Assembly: GCF_030546695.1 (NCBI RefSeq)
Contig: NZ_JAUOTP010000002.1
Coordinates: forward strand, 582,365 to 646,364
Reading direction: 5' to 3'
From: Sphingomonas natans
GTDB lineage: Bacteria; Pseudomonadota; Alphaproteobacteria; Sphingomonadales; Sphingomonadaceae
DNA length: 64,000 nucleotides
The notes beneath the pieces were generated by a model, which had not been told where the DNA came from, ran no database searches, and saw only the letters and a program-made list of their open reading frames with translations. Made by a program: the position numbers and the translations under genes. Positions 29,612 to 39,430 of this stretch are shown piece after piece; position 1 is the stretch's first letter, and each line of letters opens with the position of its first letter.

Positions 29612-29918
29612 AGGGTCTTCCTGGCTCACGCCGAGCGTCGCAGCGTCAGGGCGACGCCACGTTCACTAGGCTCAGTAAAAGCTGGACGAAACGAGGAGAG
29701 GATGATCAGCCACCAGTCGTCGGCAGAAGCATTTGTCATCGATCAGATCCGACACGTTCCGAGCGTTTTGCGAAATCCGCCGTACGTCCGGCACCTTGCG
29801 AGCGTCCATTTCGAATTGCGGGATGCCGCCATCACCAGAAACGATTTGGGAGCGAGTACCTGCGCAGGCGCGCTTCGTTGGCGGGAGATCGAGAGATGGC
29901 GCTTCGCTCGAGGCGATG

Positions 29919-31955
<2,037 letters not shown>

Positions 31956-31993
31956 CGCCAGTCCTTGACGCGAGAGTGGGTATGCCGGCCCAG

Positions 31994-32022
31994 TTCGGGA
32001 CGATGACGTCTCTTGTCCCGAA
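31994..32022. repeat. Intercistronic inverted repeat (hairpin)
   Basis: TTCGGGAC (31994-32001) and GTCCCGAA (32015-32022) are perfect 8-bp arms around a 13-base loop, between the enoyl-CoA hydratase and the FadB-like gene. There is no U-run on either side, so it looks more like an mRNA-stabilising or processing hairpin than a terminator. It is a single small hairpin; chance is not excluded. Confidence 0.4.
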
Positions 32023-32064
32023 GAGCCTTGATAGGATGGATCGGATCAGCGGATCGATGCGCGT

Positions 32065-32865
32065 CTAGCGACCGACATATTTCGGCTCGCGCTTCTCGAC
32101 GACCGCGGCGACAGCTTCTTTCTGATCGGCCGTGTTCTGAACGATCGCCTGATAGGTGGCCGACAATTCCAGGCACTCGTCGATCCCCATGTTGACCGAC
32201 TTGAGGATCAGCCGCTTGTTGAGCCGCACGCTGATCGGGGGGAAGCCGGCGATCGTCTCGGCGAGCGCCAGAGCCGCCTCTTCCAGTTTGTCGGGCTCGA
32301 CGACGTGCGTGGCGATACCCCACTCCTTGGCTTCCTGCGCATCGAGCACCCGACAGGTCAGGGCCATTTCGAGCGCGCGCGGCAGGCCGACAATCCGGGG
32401 TAGCAACCAGGCGCCGCCGTCGCCCGGCACCAGCCCGACGCGGAGGAAACTTTCCGCAAACTTTGCGTGCGTCGATGCCACGCGAATATCGCACAGACAT
32501 GCGAGATCGTTGCCGGCGCCGATCGCCGCGCCGTTCACCGCCGCGATCACGGGAATGTCGATGCCGAGGAAGCATTTGGTCATCTGCTGGATGTTGCGGC
32601 GATACCCCTCGGCCATTTGGTGAGGGGTTCCGCCGAACATCGGATCGTCGCCTTCCAGCATATCCTTGACGTTGCCGCCCGCGCAGAAAGCCTTTCCGAC
32701 CCCGGTCAGCACGAGGCAGCTGAGCCCCGCATCGCCATCCGCTTCGCCGATCACGGCGATCAGCTCATGAATGAGGTCCGTAGACAGCGCATTGCGCGCG
32801 TCCGGATCGTTGAGGCGGACGATCGCCACGCGTCCCCGACGTTCGATGGTCACTTTGCCAGCCAC
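32065..32865 (-). CDS. Enoyl-CoA hydratase/isomerase (crotonase) family protein
   Basis: The 266-residue crotonase has the oxyanion-hole motifs FCAGGNVKDM and NGAAIGAGNDLACLCDIRVAS. The position of the first catalytic glutamate is taken by Gly/Asn in GAGNDLA, while the second acidic position near RVGLVPGDGG is occupied by Gly-Asp. Residues in these positions vary among isomerases, hydrolases and lyases of the superfamily, so hydratase activity should not be assumed. It lies in a minus-strand series: Fe-ADH-like protein, alpha/beta hydrolase, this gene, FadB-like protein, thiolase. Spacing from the alpha/beta hydrolase gene is only 14 bases. Confidence 0.85.
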   Translation of the reverse strand: MAGKVTIERRGRVAIVRLNDPDARNALSTDLIHELIAVIGEADGDAGLSCLVLTGVGKAFCAGGNVKDMLEGDDPMFGGTPHQMAEGYRRNIQQMTKCFLGIDIPVIAAVNGAAIGAGNDLACLCDIRVASTHAKFAESFLRVGLVPGDGGAWLLPRIVGLPRALEMALTCRVLDAQEAKEWGIATHVVEPDKLEEAALALAETIAGFPPISVRLNKRLILKSVNMGIDECLELSATYQAIVQNTADQKEAVAAVVEKREPKYVGR

Positions 32866-32879
32866 TCGAACTCTCTCCT

Positions 32880-33824
32880 TTATATGACGACGACGGGCTC
32901 AAGGCCGCTGCACTCAAGTACCGGTTCGTCCCGCAGAAAGGCCTCGATCGCGCACGCGACCGCGTGCGGCGCATCGTGGTGCAGGTTGTGACCCGTGTTT
33001 GAAATCGCGGCCAGCGAGATGTTCCGGAAGTAGGCCGCCCTCGCGCTGACCTCCGCCGGATCGCTGGTGATCGCGTGAGCACGGTCGTCAGTGGACAGCA
33101 GGGACAAAACGGGCGCCGTGATGCGCGACCAGCACTGGCCCCACTCGGCGGCGTCGTGCAGTGTCGGAAATGCTCGCTCGAAGGTGATGTCCTTGGCCCA
33201 GACGAAGCCTCCCGCCGGCAAAGGCCGCGAAAGATGTTCCGCCAGAAATTCGGATTGTACCTCGCTCAGCCGCGGGTTGGCGCGCCGCAACCGCTCCGCC
33301 ATCGCTGGCACGGTTGGATAGGGGCGGATCGAGCGCCCCGGCCGCGGCGCATTGAGCATCCGCAGCAACGTGTTCACGATCGGGACCGGGCTGAGATCGA
33401 GCAGATTGCCAAGCGCATCGAGAAGAACCAGCCGCGAGACCTTTTCCGGCCGTAAGCCGGCGAAAAGGCTTGCAACGTTCGCGCCCATCGAATGCGCCGC
33501 CACGATTGCCGCGCGATCTGCGAACAGCTCTTCGAACAGGATATCGAGATCGCCGACGAAGTCGGACAGCCAATAGCCGCCGGGCGCCCGATCGGTCAGC
33601 CCATGACCGCGCCAGTCGGGCGCGATGAAATGCCAGTCCCCTTCCATCGCATCGACGAGGAATTGGAACGTGCCCGATGCATCGCGCCCGCCATGGAGCA
33701 AGAGGATGATCGGCGCCCCCGGCTCACCCCATTCACGCAGGTGATACCGCAGGCCGCGGACATCGGTGTGGCGCGATCGCGACAGGCGGCGCGGCGCCCG
33801 CCAGGAATGCCCAGATCGGGTCAT
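32880..33824 (-). CDS. Alpha/beta hydrolase
   Basis: The 314-residue protein has the canonical fold: LLHGGRDASG supplies the oxyanion hole, PDWRGHGLTDR follows strand 4, the nucleophile elbow is AHSMG (Ser112), and a histidine in SNTGHNLHHD near residue 285 completes the triad. There is no signal peptide, so it is cytosolic. Members of this group cleave esters, lactones or C-C bonds in ring-cleavage products. It is tightly followed by the crotonase-like gene and preceded by the Fe-ADH-like gene (44 bases). Start ATG at 33824 has only a weak ribosome site; a shorter form is possible. Confidence 0.8.
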   Translation of the reverse strand: MTRSGHSWRAPRRLSRSRHTDVRGLRYHLREWGEPGAPIILLLHGGRDASGTFQFLVDAMEGDWHFIAPDWRGHGLTDRAPGGYWLSDFVGDLDILFEELFADRAAIVAAHSMGANVASLFAGLRPEKVSRLVLLDALGNLLDLSPVPIVNTLLRMLNAPRPGRSIRPYPTVPAMAERLRRANPRLSEVQSEFLAEHLSRPLPAGGFVWAKDITFERAFPTLHDAAEWGQCWSRITAPVLSLLSTDDRAHAITSDPAEVSARAAYFRNISLAAISNTGHNLHHDAPHAVACAIEAFLRDEPVLECSGLEPVVVI

Positions 33825-33868
33825 CTCGCGATACTAGAGACAGGCCATCGGCCAGCGCGCCAGGCCCG

Positions 33869-35035
33869 TCACCAGGCCTGCTCCATGAGCGAGAGGCAGG
33901 TCTCGGGAGTCACGGCCAGCGGGTTCTGCGTGTAGAACCAGTCGCCGGACGCGGTATCGCGGATCGAAGGAAGATCCTCGCGGGCAATGCCGATGTCGCG
34001 CAGCCGCGACGGCACGCCGAGGCTCGCGAAGAAGCCCGCGCACGCGTCCGCGATGCCCGACGCCAACCCATCCGAGGCCGTAGACACGCCGAGCACTTCG
34101 GCCAGATCGGTCAGTCGCCCTTCCGTTGCCGACGCGTTGAACCGCAGCGTGTGCGGCAGCATGATCGCGTTCACCACGCCGTTTGCGACATGGAAGCGCG
34201 AGCCGACGCTGTGGCCGATCGCGGAGGCGAGCCCGCCCGCCGTCACGTCCGTCCCCTGTCCTACCATCAGCGCGGCCAGCATGAGTTCGCCCCGCGGCTC
34301 CGCATTCGCGGCGTCCTCGATCAGCGCGAGATTGCGCCGGATCAGCCGGATCGCCTGCAGGAGCATCGCATCCGCGATCGGCTGCCGGCTTTTCGATTCC
34401 AGGCCCTGCACCGCGGCACCGAATGCGTCGAGGGCGGCATCGCGAATGAGGCCCGCCGGTGTGGCTGCGAAAAAGCGCGGATCGAAGAAGATCGCCTGCG
34501 CCCGAGCCTTCGGATCGAAGAGACTCAATCGGCGACCTGCTTCGCCGGTGGTAACCGCCGCGCCAGCCTTGGCGTAGGCTGTGGTCGGCGTGGTCGGGAC
34601 GATGAATTGCGGGATCTTCGGCGCCGCGAGCTTGGGGCTGCGCGGCGGCTTGCCGGGCTCGAAGACGGTGCAAAGCTCGGACGCTTCCTTACCTTCACCC
34701 AGCATGATCGCCGCGGCTCGCGCCGAAACCACCGCCGATCCGCCGCCTAATGCGACAAGCGCATCGGCATTCACCTCTCGCAGCATCTCGACCAGAGCCT
34801 GGACCGCTGACACGGGTGAGTGTTCGGCCACTCCGTCGAAGCTTCCCACGCACAGGTCGCCCAGTGCCGCCTTCAGCGTCGAGACGCCGGGTTCGGATCG
34901 CGCCAGAGTGCGTCCCGACAGGATCACCGCGCGGCTACAGCCGGCCCGCTTGAGCTCACCTGCAATCTGCTCGATGCAGCTTTCGCCATAAGAGACACGC
35001 GTCGGCGACGGCGAATGGCGGAACGAGAGCATCAT
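33869..35035 (-). CDS. Iron-containing alcohol dehydrogenase-fold protein with degenerate metal site
   Basis: The 388-residue protein follows the group III (Fe-ADH/maleylacetate reductase) fold: LGGGSAVVSA is the nucleotide-binding glycine segment, PTTPTTAYAKAG replaces the usual PTTAGTGSE, and VVNAIMLPHTLRFN is the family signature. Aligned by eye with FucO, the metal-binding Asp is kept (Asp203), but the three histidines are replaced by Ala207, Ser271 and Asn285; only the neighbouring His275 remains. It may use no metal or a different one, or have lost redox activity. The ATG at 35035, with AAGGAAG upstream, gives a family-typical length; longer in-frame starts extend into the operator region. 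It heads the minus-strand operon that runs to the thiolase. Confidence 0.82.
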   Translation of the reverse strand: MMLSFRHSPSPTRVSYGESCIEQIAGELKRAGCSRAVILSGRTLARSEPGVSTLKAALGDLCVGSFDGVAEHSPVSAVQALVEMLREVNADALVALGGGSAVVSARAAAIMLGEGKEASELCTVFEPGKPPRSPKLAAPKIPQFIVPTTPTTAYAKAGAAVTTGEAGRRLSLFDPKARAQAIFFDPRFFAATPAGLIRDAALDAFGAAVQGLESKSRQPIADAMLLQAIRLIRRNLALIEDAANAEPRGELMLAALMVGQGTDVTAGGLASAIGHSVGSRFHVANGVVNAIMLPHTLRFNASATEGRLTDLAEVLGVSTASDGLASGIADACAGFFASLGVPSRLRDIGIAREDLPSIRDTASGDWFYTQNPLAVTPETCLSLMEQAW

Positions 35036-35215
35036 GCCGCGTCTTCCTTTACTAGCACGCTGGCCGAAAAGCCGTGGTGGTGGTGGACGCTGGCTCGGGT
35101 GCCCGCTGGTTGGGAAGACGCCGACGTCGCATCTGGCTGAGCCATTCCCCGGTTCCAACTTCGTCTGGCCTGCGCCTGATAGGCCGCACCCGCCACATGG
35201 CGAGGTGCAGGAATC

Positions 35216-35245
35216 CGTATATACGAACCATTAATCGTACTTACG
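35216..35245. promoter_or_regulatory. Paired operator between Fe-ADH-like operon and iclR 2
   Basis: The perfect palindrome CGTATATACG (35216-35225) and CGTACTTACG (35236-35245) start exactly 20 bp apart. They sit nearly midway (about 170-180 bases from each start) in the 380-base gap between two divergent genes, so they could control the five-gene beta-oxidation operon and the regulator itself. No gene is seen in the rest of the gap (35036-35415). Confidence 0.82.
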
Positions 35246-35415
35246 GATAGGTGGTCGGGTTTGTCGCCGCTGTCAAGATCGTCTCGCCGCGCGGTCAAGC
35301 CTGCGAGACACGCTATCTGGCCCATGTCCAACAGATCGAGCGCCGAGACTTGCCGCTGGACGCCCACCGGTGCATGCTTCGGCTCCGCGCCGGCAAAAGA
35401 GACATATTTATCTCT

Positions 35416-36261
35416 ATGAAACGACTTGCATCATCGCTCGACGAACCGACCGACGACCTGGACGCGCTGTCCGACGATGTCGTGGCGGATGAAAGCGCGG
35501 CGGATGGAAAGCGTCGGGTTCGCGAACCGCAAAATCATCGCACCGTCGATCGGGTCACGCAAATCGTCGAAGAGGTCGTCTATCATCCTGGCATGATGTT
35601 CGCCGAGCTCGCGCGGGCTTTGAACGCGCCGAAGAGTTCGGTCTACGGATTCATCCAGGGCCTGCTCGCCAAGGGTTGGCTCTACGAACAGAATCGGCGC
35701 TTCTATCTCGGACCCGCTGTCCATGGCCTGACGCTGGCCAGCGGCCACATGCGCGCGGGCGTCGTCAATCACGAAGATATGATGCGGCTGCATGAGGAAA
35801 CTGGCGCCGCTGTCTTTCTCGCGGTGCGGGCCGGTAACGACATCATTTCGATCGCGGAGGCGGGCAGCGATGCCATCGGGGATTTCGAAGCGCGTTCGAA
35901 TATTCGCCGGTCGATGATCGCCACGGCGGGCGGCAAGGCCCTTCTCACCTCACGCCCCCACGCCGAAATCCAGGCCTTCCTGCGCAACCGGCCCGCTGCG
36001 GAGCAGGAAATGGTTGCCGCGTACCTAGCCGAATATCAGGACATCCGGAAAACCGGTCTGGCGATCAACATTCGCCTTTCCGGCACCCGGTTCGCGATCG
36101 CGACCTGCCTCAAAGACAAATCTGGCGACGCCGTGGCCGCCGTTACGCTGGTTGGCAGTGCAGATGTCCTGCAACCTCGCGAGAAGGAATTGGGCGAGCG
36201 TCTGCTCGAGCATGTGTCCGCATGGTCCCGCAAGTCGGTAAGGCCGCGAGAGGCGGTCTGA
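35416..36261 (+). CDS. IclR-family transcriptional regulator 2
   Basis: The product of about 281 residues has a winged helix-turn-helix (about 40-102; recognition segment APKSSVYGF at 71-79) and an IclR effector domain (about 112-270). It closely resembles regulator 1 in both domains, including REAV at the very C-terminus. The ATG at 35416 gives a protein of the same length as regulator 1; the ribosome site before it is poor and the frame is open upstream to 35251, so the start is uncertain. The perfect operator pair 35216-35245 is upstream. Two regulators with the same DNA-reading helix but possibly different effectors would allow one set of operators to respond to two signals. Confidence 0.88.
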   Translation: MKRLASSLDEPTDDLDALSDDVVADESAADGKRRVREPQNHRTVDRVTQIVEEVVYHPGMMFAELARALNAPKSSVYGFIQGLLAKGWLYEQNRRFYLGPAVHGLTLASGHMRAGVVNHEDMMRLHEETGAAVFLAVRAGNDIISIAEAGSDAIGDFEARSNIRRSMIATAGGKALLTSRPHAEIQAFLRNRPAAEQEMVAAYLAEYQDIRKTGLAINIRLSGTRFAIATCLKDKSGDAVAAVTLVGSADVLQPREKELGERLLEHVSAWSRKSVRPREAV

Positions 36262-36400
36262 CCACCCTTCGGGGTCATCGCGCGATCAGCGCTCAATCGG
36301 ACCATCGGTGGTCGGTCGGCAGGACCTGACCTGACGCTTTTCGCGCATCGCAGCCACTCAAATTGAATTTGACAATCCCCGCATACACTCCGAAAAGTGT

Positions 36401-36430
36401 CGGTTATGCGATAGATTGTTCGTAATTATG
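36401..36430. promoter_or_regulatory. Paired operator upstream of the CMD-cupin operon
   Basis: CGGTTATGCG (36401-36410) and CGTAATTATG (36421-36430, flanked as TT-core-AA) start exactly 20 bp apart, about 150 bases before the CMD-cupin ATG. A TTGACA hexamer lies upstream at 36369-36374, without a clear -10 box at standard spacing. The 321-base gap 36262-36582 shows no gene. Confidence 0.55.
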
Positions 36431-36582
36431 AACCGAGACGTAGTGGTGGCCCTCTTTTCCTGCTCGGGGAGCCGGCGAGCGGCTGCTTCGACGCAGGGGA
36501 TCAGGCGAAAGGGAGGCGAACGGGTCTGGGCGCGAGCCCGTCCTGCTCCGTTGCGCGGCGTACCTTACCTGGAGAGCGACCA

Positions 36583-37779
36583 ATGAAGTTCCGCGTTACC
36601 GTCGTGCTGGCGGGGCTGGCTTTGGCACTGCCCGCGCAAGCGCAGGTACGTCGCTCGATCGCTCCGAAGTCGATGCAGGCTATTGCTCCGGCGCTGGCGG
36701 ACTATACCGACGATGTCCTGTTCGGCGATGTCTGGATTCGACCGGAATTGAGTCCCCGCGATCGCAGCCTGGTGACGCTGTCCGTGCTGATCGCGACGGG
36801 CAAAAGCGCGCAGCTGGCGGGACATCTCAACCGCGGTCTGTCGAATGGCCTGAAGCCAGCGGAAGTCTCCGGGATGGTTACCCAACTGGCTTTCTACACC
36901 GGCTGGCCGAATGCGGTCTCGGCGTTGAGCGTGATCGAAGAAGTCTTTGTCGAGCGGAAGATCGACATGGCGGCGCTGCGGGCGGCGGCGGCCGTGCCTG
37001 CCGCCAAGACCGGGCCGCGGCTGCGCGAACCGAACCCGCAGATGACCGCGGCAGCGCCGAAGTTCGAAGAGCTCACCGCCAACGTGATCTACGGCAGCCT
37101 GTGGCGGCGTCCCGATCTCAGCCCTCGCGACCGGAGCCTCGTCACGATCGCCGCGGCCGCCGCCGGTGGCGACGACACGCAACTCGCTTCGCATATTCGG
37201 CTGGGCCTGACCAACGGACTGACGAAACCCGAAATCATCGAGGCACTGACGCACCTCGCTTTTTATGCCGGTTGGCCCAAGGCCAATAGCGCCATTCGCA
37301 TTGCGATCGCGGCGTTCGCCGATACCGGGAAGGATGGCGCCGATACGGCGAAGCCGGTCGATGCCGCCCCCACGCCGAAATTGACGGTGACGCATCCGGG
37401 CAAGGATCCGACCGCGGCACCGGCAAGCAACTTCACCGGCTCCACCACGATGACGTCGCGGTTCGAAAGCACCGGCGATGCGCAGTTGCGCGGCTCGACC
37501 GCCACGTTCGCGCCGGGCGCGCACACTAACTGGCACTCGCATCCGCTCGGGCAGGTGCTGATCGTCACCGCCGGGCACGGCTGGGTGCAGGCCGATGGCG
37601 ACGCCGTTCGCGAAATCAATGTCGGCGACGTCGTCTGGACCGCGCCCAACGTTCGCCACTGGCACGGCGCCACCAGGACGAGCTCAATGAGCCACACTGC
37701 CATCTCGCCCGCCAAGGATGGCGAGACGGCGACGTGGATGGAGCCGGTCAGCGACGTCCAATATCACGGACCGCGCTGA
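36583..37779 (+). CDS. Exported fusion of two carboxymuconolactone-decarboxylase domains and a cupin
   Basis: The 398-residue product has a signal peptide (1-20, ALPAQA), then two tandem CMD/AhpD-fold domains (about 25-122 and 148-245). These share the repeated pattern SPRDRSLVT, H-x-x-x-G-L-x-N-G-L and LAFYxGWPxAxSA. A cupin barrel follows (about 290-390) with metal-type residues His318, His320, Gln324 and a later HWHG. No CxxC motif is present, so it is not a peroxidase of the AhpD type. CMD enzymes decarboxylate or rearrange lactones and cupins often bind metals or lactone/keto acids. The combination in one secreted chain, next to lactonase-like genes, hints at periplasmic lactone chemistry. 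It heads a plus-strand run to 40909. Confidence 0.82.
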   Translation: MKFRVTVVLAGLALALPAQAQVRRSIAPKSMQAIAPALADYTDDVLFGDVWIRPELSPRDRSLVTLSVLIATGKSAQLAGHLNRGLSNGLKPAEVSGMVTQLAFYTGWPNAVSALSVIEEVFVERKIDMAALRAAAAVPAAKTGPRLREPNPQMTAAAPKFEELTANVIYGSLWRRPDLSPRDRSLVTIAAAAAGGDDTQLASHIRLGLTNGLTKPEIIEALTHLAFYAGWPKANSAIRIAIAAFADTGKDGADTAKPVDAAPTPKLTVTHPGKDPTAAPASNFTGSTTMTSRFESTGDAQLRGSTATFAPGAHTNWHSHPLGQVLIVTAGHGWVQADGDAVREINVGDVVWTAPNVRHWHGATRTSSMSHTAISPAKDGETATWMEPVSDVQYHGPR

Positions 37780-37809
37780 TCCCCACCATCGCATGACCAA
37801 GAGGATCTG

Positions 37810-38295
37810 ATGCAGCAACCGACAGCGACACGAAGCAGCGCGCCGAAAATGCGAGCCGACTACGCATGGTTCCGGACGATGGCGACGCGGTGGATGGACA
37901 ATGATGTTTACGGCCACGTCAACAACGTCGTCTATTATTCTTTCTTCGATACGGCCGTGAACGCGATGCTGATCGAGAATGACCTGCTCGATACCGGCGC
38001 GAGCCCGGCCATCGGGCTGGTCGTCGAAACCGGCTGCACCTATGCGGCCCCGCTCTCCTTCCCCGACGACGTCACCGCCGGTGTCAGCGTCGCGCGGATC
38101 GGCACTTCCAGCATTCGCTATGACGTGGCGCTGTTCGCGCCCGACAGCGATCGTCCGGCTGCGACCGGCCACTTCGTCCATGTCTATGTCGATCGCGACA
38201 CGCGGCGGCCCGTCCCGGTGCCTGACCATATCCGGTCGTTCCTGGAAACATTGACCGCGCGCCATGCCGACGCAGCCGGCGAGGCCGCGCGATGA
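37810..38295 (+). CDS. Acyl-CoA thioesterase, 4-hydroxybenzoyl-CoA thioesterase family
   Basis: The 161-residue hotdog protein shows the family signature in TRWMDNDVYGHVNNVVYYSF, where the Asp of D-x-D/Y-x-H-V-N-N is catalytic in 4HBT-type thioesterases. It is cytosolic and should release a free acid and CoA from an acyl-CoA, either as a salvage step or a pathway exit. It begins 30 bases after the CMD-cupin gene with GAGGA before the ATG, and its stop overlaps the next ATG by four bases (ATGA), so translation of the dehydrogenase is coupled to it. Confidence 0.88.
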   Translation: MQQPTATRSSAPKMRADYAWFRTMATRWMDNDVYGHVNNVVYYSFFDTAVNAMLIENDLLDTGASPAIGLVVETGCTYAAPLSFPDDVTAGVSVARIGTSSIRYDVALFAPDSDRPAATGHFVHVYVDRDTRRPVPVPDHIRSFLETLTARHADAAGEAAR

Positions 38296-39416
38296 AGATC
38301 AGGGCCGCCGTATTGCGCACGATGGGTGCGGCGCACCCCTATGCCGACAGCACGCCGCTGCAGATCGAAACCGTCGAGCTCGACGCCCCCGGCCGCGATG
38401 AGGTGCTGGTCAAGATCGAGGCGGCGGGTCTCTGCCATTCGGACCTGTCCGTCATCAACGGCAGCCGCCCGCGCCCGATGCCGATGGCGATCGGGCACGA
38501 AGCCGCCGGCGTGGTGGTCGAGGTGGGCCCCGGCGTCGGCGATCTGGAGCCGGGCGATCACGTCATCATGGTCTTCATGCCGAGTTGCGGCCACTGCCTG
38601 CCCTGCGCGGAAGGGCGGCCGGCGCTGTGCGAGCCGGGGGCTGCCGCCAACGGGCATGGCGCGCTCCTCTCCGGTGGCATCCGGCTCCACGAGGATGGCG
38701 AGACCATCCATCACCATCTCGGCTGCTCCGCCTTTGCTGATTACGCCGTCGTGTCGCGCCGGTCGCTGGTGAAGGTCGACAAGGATCTCTCCTTTACCGA
38801 CGCCGCCCTGTTCGGTTGCGCGGTCCTCACCGGGGTCGGCGCTGTCGTCAACACGGCCGGCGTCCAGCCCGGGCAGAGCGTCGTCGTGATCGGCCTCGGC
38901 GGCGTCGGCCTTGCCGCCGTGATCGGTGCGATCGCGTGCGGCGCCGCGCAGATCATCGCGGTCGATCTGTCCGACGAGAAGCTGGCGCTCGCCGCCGAGA
39001 TCGGCGCGACCGCCACCGTCAACGCGGCGGCGCCCGACGCGATCGAGCAGGTTCGCGCGCTGACCGCGGGCGGCGCGGATTTCGCCTTCGAGTTTGCCGG
39101 CGTCGCCCGTGCGCTCGAAAATGCGTACAAGATGACGCGGCGCGGCGGCACCACGGTCACGGCCGGGCTGCCGCCGCCGGACGCGGTGCTGCCGGTGAAT
39201 ATCGTCAGCCTCGTCGCCGAGGAGCGGACCGTGAAGGGCAGCTATATCGGCACCTGCGTGCCGGTGCGCGACGTCCCACGCTACGTTGCTCTCTACAAGG
39301 CCGGTCGGCTGCCCGTCGATCGGCTGCGCTCGGGCGTGATCGCGCTCGATGACATCAACGAAGGTTTCGATCGGCTTCACGACGGCAGCGTCGTGCGGCT
39401 CGTCGTCGGCTTCTGA
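38292..39416 (+). CDS. Zinc-dependent medium-chain alcohol dehydrogenase
   Basis: The 374-residue MDR-family enzyme has the catalytic-zinc segment GLCHSDL (Cys48) and IGHEAAG (His69-Glu70). The structural-zinc cysteines lie in CGHCLPCAEGRPALC (Cys99, 102, 105, 113), and GLGGVGLAA is the NAD(P)-binding glycine motif. Overall it resembles the class III / NDMA-type branch in length and layout. It oxidises an alcohol to an aldehyde in the cytosol. Its direct successor is an aldehyde dehydrogenase gene 14 bases downstream, so the two probably act in series on a hydroxyacid such as 4-hydroxybutyrate or a longer homologue (inference). Confidence 0.9.
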   Translation: MKIRAAVLRTMGAAHPYADSTPLQIETVELDAPGRDEVLVKIEAAGLCHSDLSVINGSRPRPMPMAIGHEAAGVVVEVGPGVGDLEPGDHVIMVFMPSCGHCLPCAEGRPALCEPGAAANGHGALLSGGIRLHEDGETIHHHLGCSAFADYAVVSRRSLVKVDKDLSFTDAALFGCAVLTGVGAVVNTAGVQPGQSVVVIGLGGVGLAAVIGAIACGAAQIIAVDLSDEKLALAAEIGATATVNAAAPDAIEQVRALTAGGADFAFEFAGVARALENAYKMTRRGGTTVTAGLPPPDAVLPVNIVSLVAEERTVKGSYIGTCVPVRDVPRYVALYKAGRLPVDRLRSGVIALDDINEGFDRLHDGSVVRLVVGF

Positions 39417-39430
39417 CGCGAAGTGATCCG

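Noticed and set aside
35032..35367. 111-residue minus-strand frame with a four-histidine run
   Set aside because: It covers the operator region and has no family resemblance; the histidines come from a GTG repeat read in reverse.
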